From: Fretibacterium sp. OH1220_COT-178
GTDB taxonomy: Bacteria; Synergistota; Synergistia; Synergistales; Aminobacteriaceae
Reading direction: 5' to 3'
DNA length: 64,000 bases
Assembly: GCF_003860125.1 (NCBI RefSeq)
Contig: NZ_RQYL01000004.1
Location: 1 to 64,000 of the forward strand
How positions within the stretch are numbered: position 1 is the first letter of the stretch; every line of letters starts with the position of its first letter. Both the position numbers and the translations under genes were made by a program. Below, piece after piece: positions 59,815 to 64,000 of this stretch. The notes under the pieces are model-generated. The model ran no database searches, was not told the DNA's origin, and saw only the letters and a list, made by a program, of their open reading frames with translations.

Positions 59815-61155
59815 TCAAAAAAAGCGTCCCGACCTTCCGAAGAGGGAGCGAAGATTGGGGCCTTTCCCCCCCGAAGAGAAGGTCTTGAAGAGTTTTTTCA
59901 TCTGCTCGTACTGCGCCAGCAGCTGATTTACCATTTGAACGGACGTCCCGGAACCCAAAGCGATGCGCCTTCGCCTCGAGCCCTTGATGATGCGGGGATT
60001 GAGACGTTCGGCGCGCGTCATGGACTGAATGATCGCCTTGTTGCGGCGAAGGATGGAATCGTCCATCTGAGACGCATCCAACCCTTTGATGCGCCCCACA
60101 CCGGGGATCATCTCCATCACCTTGCCCAGGGGGCCCATCTTTTCGATCTGCTGGAACTGAAGCAATAGGGTTTCCAGTGTGAACGCCTTGCCCTTGATGC
60201 TCTCGGCTATCCGGGCGGTATCCTCCGCACCGGCGGCCTGGACCTTCTCGAGCAGGCCCTGAATATCCCCCATGCCCATGATACGGCTCGCCATACGACG
60301 GGAATCGAAGACCTCCAGGGCATCCGTCCCCTCTCCGACCCCCGCGAATTTTACGGGAACGCCCGTCGCGGCCCGTATGGCCAAAGCCCCGCCGCCGCGG
60401 GCGTCGCCGTCCAGCTTGGTCAAGACCAATCCCGTCAGGCTCAACAGTTCGTGGAAGGAGCGTGCGACGTTGACGGCCTCTTGGCCCATCATCGCATCGA
60501 CCACCAGCAATTTTTCGTGCGGAGGCAGCGTCCCGGCAACGGAGGACAGCTCCTCCATCAGTTCCGGGTCCACATGAAGCCGCCCGGCCGTATCGAGCAA
60601 AATCACATCGTGCAGGCGGGAGGCTGCATATTGGGCCGCACCCCGCACGACCTTCAGGACATCCTGCTCCCCTTTTTCCGGGCCGAAAAAAGCGACCTTC
60701 GACTGCTCGGCCAGAACCCGCAGCTGATCCACGGCGGCAGGACGGCGAAGATCGCAGGCCACAACCAGCGGGCTATGAGAATCCTTGAGGCGTCGGGCCA
60801 GCTTGACGGTTGTCGTCGTCTTTCCGCTGCCCTGAAGGCCGACCATCAAGACCACGGTCGGTGGTTTCGGAGCGATGGCGAGTGGAGCCGGATCCCCCAT
60901 GAGGGCGATCAATTCCTCGTAGACGACGGTCGAGATGTGCTGCGCCGCGGAGATGGATTCCAGGACATCGAGCTGCACGGCCCGTTCCCTGATCCTCTCG
61001 ACAAGCTCACGGACAACCTTGAAGTCGACATCCGCCTCGAGGAGCGATTTGCGTATCTCCCGGAGCGCGAGATCGACGTCGGCCTCGGAGAGCTTTCCCT
61101 TACCGCGCAGCCGGGAAAGCGCGGACTCCAATTTTGTTTTCAGGGCCTCGAACAT
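59815..61155 (-). CDS. ffh: Signal recognition particle protein Ffh
   Basis: GTPase that binds 4.5S RNA and signal sequences for membrane targeting. The 446-residue product has the N domain (FEALKTKLESALSRLRGKGKLSEADVD), the G domain with VGLQGSGKTTTTVKLA, DLRRPAAVDQL, DTAGRLHVD, TKLDGDARGGGAL, and a C-terminal M domain rich in Met (MGPLGKVMEMIPG, SMTRAERLNP, GSGTSVQMVNQLLAQYEQM). GTG 61158 or ATG 61155; AAAGGAG is 7-10 bases upstream. Unusually, about 460 bases of repeats separate it from ylxM. Confidence 0.97.
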   Translation of the reverse strand: MFEALKTKLESALSRLRGKGKLSEADVDLALREIRKSLLEADVDFKVVRELVERIRERAVQLDVLESISAAQHISTVVYEELIALMGDPAPLAIAPKPPTVVLMVGLQGSGKTTTTVKLARRLKDSHSPLVVACDLRRPAAVDQLRVLAEQSKVAFFGPEKGEQDVLKVVRGAAQYAASRLHDVILLDTAGRLHVDPELMEELSSVAGTLPPHEKLLVVDAMMGQEAVNVARSFHELLSLTGLVLTKLDGDARGGGALAIRAATGVPVKFAGVGEGTDALEVFDSRRMASRIMGMGDIQGLLEKVQAAGAEDTARIAESIKGKAFTLETLLLQFQQIEKMGPLGKVMEMIPGVGRIKGLDASQMDDSILRRNKAIIQSMTRAERLNPRIIKGSRRRRIALGSGTSVQMVNQLLAQYEQMKKLFKTFSSGGKGPNLRSLFGRSGRFF

Positions 61156-61188
61156 CACATATCGACTCCTTTAGCAGGGAGCCGCCTC

Positions 61189-61260
61189 TTCGAGGGCGTC
61201 AGCCCTCGAATGGCGTGCTCTTCGCTATCTCGTTCAACGCAACAATTTGCGTTGAACGAG
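61189..61260. repeat. Two inverted repeats upstream of ffh
   Basis: TTCGAGGG/CCCTCGAA (61189-61210, six-base loop) and a 14-bp perfect stem CTCGTTCAACGCAA/TTGCGTTGAACGAG (61229-61260, loop CAAT). Either would form a stable hairpin in the ffh leader. The second runs directly into the tandem repeat. Confidence 0.65.
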
Positions 61261-61457
61261 GCGCAGGGAGTAGTTTCACAAAAAACAGTTCTGAGATAAC
61301 CGCACTTCCCGCCACATTCTCGCCTCAACCGCCGCGTTGGCTCAACGAGGCGCAGGGAGCAGTTTCACAAAAAAACAAAAAAACAGTTCTGAGACAACCG
61401 CACTTCCCGCCACATTCTCGCCTCAACCGCCGCGTTGGCCGAACGGGGCTCAGGGAG
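61254..61457. repeat. Tandem ~90-bp direct repeat (two full copies, one partial)
   Basis: The unit begins GAACGAGGCGCAGGGAG, contains TTTCACAAAAAACAGTTCTGAGA and ends in CTCAACCGCCGCGTTGG. Copy 1 starts about 61254, copy 2 about 61343 with nine extra A/C bases, and a partial third at 61441-61457. The copies differ at only a few positions. Each junction can fold into a small hairpin (CGTTG...CAACG). No good gene spans it. Confidence 0.85.
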
Positions 61458-61619
61458 TCATTACGAGTAAATGGCCTCGACGCGGACAAAAGCACATTCT
61501 CTCCGCTGCCAAAACTTGGTCCGACATGTCTCTCCGCACCCTTTGACGAGAAAACCGAGCGATCGACGCAACTCGCTGCGTCTTACCAGGTTCGTTGACC
61601 CTCAGATCGGGAAACGAAC

Positions 61620-61952
61620 TTATGCGTCGACCCCTTCCGGCCTTGAATGAAGGACCTCAAGCTCTTGTTCCAGCTCCCGAATCCGTCCTTCCAGACGTTC
61701 GACGATCTCGGCGAAACTCAGCTCTCGCTCGATGGTCTCAAGCCGATCCATAATACGCCGAACCAGGATATGCACAGCCTGGCGCGTCACCCCGAGGAAC
61801 TTGGCAACCTCGGCAGGCGCGAGGTCCGAGAAGTAGAGCATTTCGTAAACGCTCCTCTGACGCTCCGTCAAAAGAGGAGAATAAAGGTCGTAGAGCGCAT
61901 TGTAACGTATCCGCCGTTCCAGACGTTCCCTGTCGTCGTCCCAAGCGGCCAT
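61620..61952 (-). CDS. ylxM: YlxM/p13-like helix-turn-helix protein
   Basis: A 110-residue protein with a sigma-70-region-4-like HTH (LTERQRSVYEMLYFSDLAPAEVAKFLGVTRQAVHILVRRI) and a C-terminal coiled coil. YlxM is the usual neighbour of ffh and is thought to modulate SRP in Gram-positive bacteria. ATG 61952 has GGGGAGGA upstream. An exact consensus promoter lies 63 bases before it, so it is the first gene of the SRP/ribosomal block. Confidence 0.9.
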   Translation of the reverse strand: MAAWDDDRERLERRIRYNALYDLYSPLLTERQRSVYEMLYFSDLAPAEVAKFLGVTRQAVHILVRRIMDRLETIERELSFAEIVERLEGRIRELEQELEVLHSRPEGVDA

Positions 61953-62014
61953 ATTGCATCCTCCCCTTGCCCGGAACGATCGAGCTTGATCTGGATTTCT
62001 CCAGGCTACCAGGA

Positions 62015-62043
62015 ATTATAGAGACTTCCAAATATCTTGTCAA
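62015..62043 (-). promoter_or_regulatory. Exact-consensus sigma-70 promoter for the ylxM-ffh operon
   Basis: On the minus strand, TTGACA (62043-62038), a 17-base spacer and TATAAT (62020-62015): all twelve consensus bases at the ideal distance. It would give strong, constant expression of the signal-recognition and ribosomal block. Confidence 0.92.
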
Positions 62044-62092
62044 GTAAATTTGTTTTACGCCCTGAGCGTTTCGGAGGTGCCCGAACTCAAGT

Positions 62093-62872
62093 TCAGATGG
62101 ATTCCTTTGCGGGCTCCAAAGCGAGCGAGACGGGACAAAGGACCAGAGCGAATGACAGGTACCACAAGAACCAGTCCAACAGGGGCGACAGGAGCGGATC
62201 CGTGCGCACGTCCGCCAGAAACCATCGGGCCCCGAAGGCGTAAACGACCCCGAGGATCCAAGGCAGAAAGAATTCGGGGCGAAGCTTGTTTTGCACCCAT
62301 TCGGCATCAATTCGAAAACGCAGTCCCCACAAAGTCAGCCAAAAGCAGGGGGTAAAGACGGCGGACAGCACCAGAACCTTCAAGATTCCGCGGCCGGACC
62401 ACAGGTGCGAAAGTCTGGGCCAGCCCAAAAGTCCGATCAGAAATGTGCTGGCCACAACCAAAAGGACGACCTTCGGCCTATCGAAGTACTCCTCCACCTC
62501 GATGTCGGGCTCCCAACGCTGAGACGTCCGTCTGGGCGGGGTGCAGCCCTCGAAGTTCTTTTCTTTCTCGGGAACATAGGTCGCGGAAAAAGCGGGCTCG
62601 GGCTCCGGATCCGGCTGTTTGACGGTGGGGCGAAGCAAGTCTTCGTTGTGATTCCAGAGTCCCCTGCTCCGATCATATTGCCAGCGCGTCTCCGGATTGC
62701 CCAGCACCCTCCACGCCTCAAGCACGTCCTCAAAATGGCGCACCGCAGAAGGGTCGGGATTCATGTCGGGGGCATAAAGCCGGGCCATCCTTCGAAATGC
62801 CATCTTGATCTCTTGGTGGGAGGCCGTCTCCAGGACATTCAGCACAGTATAATAGTTCTTGAAGCTATCCAA
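62093..62872 (-). CDS. J-domain membrane protein with APD in place of HPD
   Basis: A 259-residue protein. Residues 5-65 are a clear J domain (FKNYYTVLNVLETASHQEIKMAFRRMARLY, then APDMNPDPSAVRHFEDVLEAWRVLGNPETRWQYD), but the invariant HPD tripeptide is APD at residues 34-36. A charged linker follows and then four hydrophobic segments in the C-terminal half (about residues 135-255). TTG 62872 has GGAGG only four bases upstream; a longer start at TTG 62920 has no ribosome site. Without the histidine it is unlikely to stimulate DnaK ATPase in the normal way. Confidence 0.8.
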   Translation of the reverse strand: MDSFKNYYTVLNVLETASHQEIKMAFRRMARLYAPDMNPDPSAVRHFEDVLEAWRVLGNPETRWQYDRSRGLWNHNEDLLRPTVKQPDPEPEPAFSATYVPEKEKNFEGCTPPRRTSQRWEPDIEVEEYFDRPKVVLLVVASTFLIGLLGWPRLSHLWSGRGILKVLVLSAVFTPCFWLTLWGLRFRIDAEWVQNKLRPEFFLPWILGVVYAFGARWFLADVRTDPLLSPLLDWFLWYLSFALVLCPVSLALEPAKESI

Positions 62873-62972
62873 TGGACCTCCATCCTTTCTGATCCCCTTC
62901 AAAACGGATAGGTATGACAAAGGACCGAATCGACCGGCATTCCTCTTCCGGCTGCCGCAAAAATGTCGGAGC

Positions 62973-63440
62973 TCAGAAGATTTCCCGTCTCAAGATCCTT
63001 CGTTCTTCGAGCGCACGCATCAGAGGAAGGCCTACAAGATAACAGGCCCCGGCCTGACCCAACCCCACGTAGAGACAGGTGGGCAAGAGAGGAGTTTCGA
63101 GAAGAATGTGCAGCATCCCTCCGATCATCAGCATATTCACCAGAACGGGGGGCAGTCCGGCCAGCCACAGCGTGGGCATACGGCGGCTCAAGACCGCAGC
63201 CAGGAGGGTTGCCCCGGTCCCCACGATCACGTCGAGCGCCCCATACCCCCCGAACAGATTGGCGACCAGGCATCCCACGGCCAGACCGGGAACCGCCTCG
63301 GGAAGAAAATAGGGCAGAAGCGTCAGCCCCTCGGAGAGGCGAAACTGGACCGGCCCGTAAGAAAGCGGTGCCAGCGAGACGGTAAGAACGGCGTATAGAG
63401 CGGCGATCATGCCGCCCGAGGCAATGGTTCTGAACTTCAT
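62973..63440 (-). CDS. queT: QueT-family transporter (ECF S component, queuosine precursor)
   Basis: A 155-residue membrane protein with about five helices. GGMIAALYAVLTVSLAPLSYGPVQFRLSEGLTLLPYFLPEAVPGLAVGCLVANLFGGYGALDVIVG is the QueT signature (SYGxxQFRxSExLxLLP). QueT proteins act as substrate-binding components for uptake of queuosine precursors such as preQ0/preQ1. AAGGAG is ten bases before ATG 63440. I saw no preQ1 riboswitch in the 70-base leader. Confidence 0.85.
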   Translation of the reverse strand: MKFRTIASGGMIAALYAVLTVSLAPLSYGPVQFRLSEGLTLLPYFLPEAVPGLAVGCLVANLFGGYGALDVIVGTGATLLAAVLSRRMPTLWLAGLPPVLVNMLMIGGMLHILLETPLLPTCLYVGLGQAGACYLVGLPLMRALEERRILRREIF

Positions 63441-63510
63441 CGAACGATAGCTCCTTGCAAAAAGTCTTGCACCCTTCCTCCTATTTCGCTATTTCGAGTG
63501 GGGAAGGAGA

Positions 63511-64000
63511 TCAAAAAAACTCGACCGTCCCTCCCAGCAACGGGACGAAGCGACAGTAGTCGTACCAGGTATCCGTGCAGCCACGGTCCTCCTTCCGACG
63601 CACGAGAAGTCTTTGCCCGCCCGTCGTCACATCCTTGGGCACAACCAGCCGCCCCTCCAGTGCGAGCTGTTCCTCCCAGAGGGGTTCCACCCGCTCGGAG
63701 GCCGCCGTAACGATGATACGATCGTATGGGGCTGCATCGGCGAAACCCATGCGGCCGTCGCCATGGATGACATGGACGGCAAATCCCAGGTCGGAAAGAC
63801 GCTTTCGAGCTCGTTCCGCCAGGAAGTCGATGCGTTCCACCGACCAGACTTGAAGCCCCATAAAGGACAGAATCGCGGACTGGTATCCCGATCCGGTCCC
63901 GATCTCGAGGACCTTCATACCGCTTCGTGCCTCCAAAAGCTCCGTCATTCTGGCCACGATATAAGGCTGGGAGATCGTCTGCCTGTCGCCTATGGGCAGG
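63511..64000 (-). CDS. pcm: Protein-L-isoaspartate O-methyltransferase, N-terminus cut by the window edge
   Basis: Repairs isoaspartyl damage in proteins using SAM. The visible 163 residues start LPIGDRQTISQPYIVARMTELLE and include the SAM-binding VLEIGTGSGYQSAILS, VIHGDGRMGFADAAPYDRIIVTAA and the closing GRLVVPK. The gene begins beyond base 64000, so the first residues are missing. It ends 70 bases before queT on the same strand. Confidence 0.92.
   Translation of the reverse strand, partial: LPIGDRQTISQPYIVARMTELLEARSGMKVLEIGTGSGYQSAILSFMGLQVWSVERIDFLAERARKRLSDLGFAVHVIHGDGRMGFADAAPYDRIIVTAASERVEPLWEEQLALEGRLVVPKDVTTGGQRLLVRRKEDRGCTDTWYDYCRFVPLLGGTVEFF

Larger units (their letters stand above)
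61156..61619. other. 464-base repeat-bearing gap between ylxM and ffh
   Basis: Contains the inverted repeats and tandem repeat described separately, then about 160 further bases with GACGCA/TGCGTC near 61565-61582 and a TTCGTT/AACGAA pair near the ylxM stop. In most bacteria ylxM and ffh nearly touch, so this looks inserted. The composition differs from coding DNA and there are no transposase traces. Confidence 0.6.

Noticed and set aside
61254-61457. CRISPR array
   Set aside because: Only two to three copies of a ~90-base unit with no spacers and no cas genes nearby.
61134-61598. An open frame of 154 codons through the ffh upstream repeats
   Set aside because: It translates the tandem repeat into a duplicated nonsense segment, has no ribosome site and no known similarity; treated as non-coding repeat.
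63441-63510. preQ1 riboswitch in the queT leader
   Set aside because: There is a small stem (TGCAA/TTGCA), but the conserved preQ1 aptamer bases are not present.

Overview
The window looks like chromosomal DNA from a strictly anaerobic, amino-acid-fermenting bacterium, most likely of the phylum Synergistota. This is inferred from gene content, not from a database match. The evidence is a high-GC genome with many GTG and TTG starts, a class II (B12-dependent) ribonucleotide reductase, an arginine deiminase locus, glutamate dehydrogenase, a late cobalamin-pathway cluster, and several free-standing ferredoxin-like proteins. There are no rRNA or tRNA genes, no insertion sequences, no prophage and no CRISPR array that I can see. 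Most of the window is densely packed single-copy chromosome.

Layout. 0.2-1.5 kb: class II fructose-1,6-bisphosphatase and a small ferredoxin. 1.5-6.3 kb: cobalamin genes (cobT divergent from cbiB, a CobD-like aminotransferase and cobQ). 6.3-9.3 kb, minus strand: radical-SAM enzyme AmrS, a PLP aminotransferase and an M48 protease. 9.6-13.1 kb, plus strand: a divergent RelA/SpoT-like protein, plsY, a TauE/SafE permease and a YgjP-type metallopeptidase. 13.1-14.8 kb, minus strand: a DUF362 ferredoxin protein flanked by two small membrane proteins. 15-17 kb: an ornithine/lysine-decarboxylase-like enzyme, a membrane protein and a tiny YjfB-like protein. 17-25 kb: an arginine locus with a CdaR/PucR-type regulator, an amidinotransferase, a small membrane protein plus Na+/solute symporter, arcA, ornithine carbamoyltransferase and arcC. 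25-30.5 kb: gpt, a BMP-type binding protein, rpmB, xseB, gdhA and an M20 peptidase.

30.6-35.1 kb, minus strand: a five-gene operon that starts with a nucleotidyltransferase-like/ModE-like fusion and continues with a small NTPase and a FecCD-type ABC importer, probably for molybdate or tungstate. 35.3-37.4 kb: an amidohydrolase and an MFS exporter. 37.5-41.1 kb: an AT-rich orphan membrane protein, a soluble chemoreceptor paired with a di-iron ODP sensor, and a nitronate-monooxygenase-like flavoprotein. 41.4-46.3 kb: nrdJ and a large secreted protein of unknown function. 46.3-51.3 kb: the tpiA-pgk-whiA-yvcK-rapZ block (minus strand). 51.5-56.8 kb: a thioester-containing alpha-2-macroglobulin. 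56.9-62.0 kb: the ylxM-ffh-rpsP-khpA-rimM-trmD-rplS block behind an exact consensus promoter, interrupted between ylxM and ffh by about 460 bases of repeats. 62.1-64 kb: a J-domain membrane protein, a QueT-like permease and the start-truncated pcm.

How it fits together. Arginine is imported and broken down to ornithine, ammonia, CO2 and ATP. Glutamate dehydrogenase and aminotransferases feed amino-acid carbon onward. The triose genes and glpX support gluconeogenesis. B12 made or remodelled by the cob genes would serve NrdJ. The ODP/chemoreceptor pair would let an anaerobe sense oxygen or iron. The most notable points are enzymes that have lost canonical catalytic residues (CobQ amidotransferase domain, J domain, RelA/SpoT domain), the ModE fusion operon, the ODP chemoreceptor pair, and the repeat block inside the signal-recognition-particle operon.
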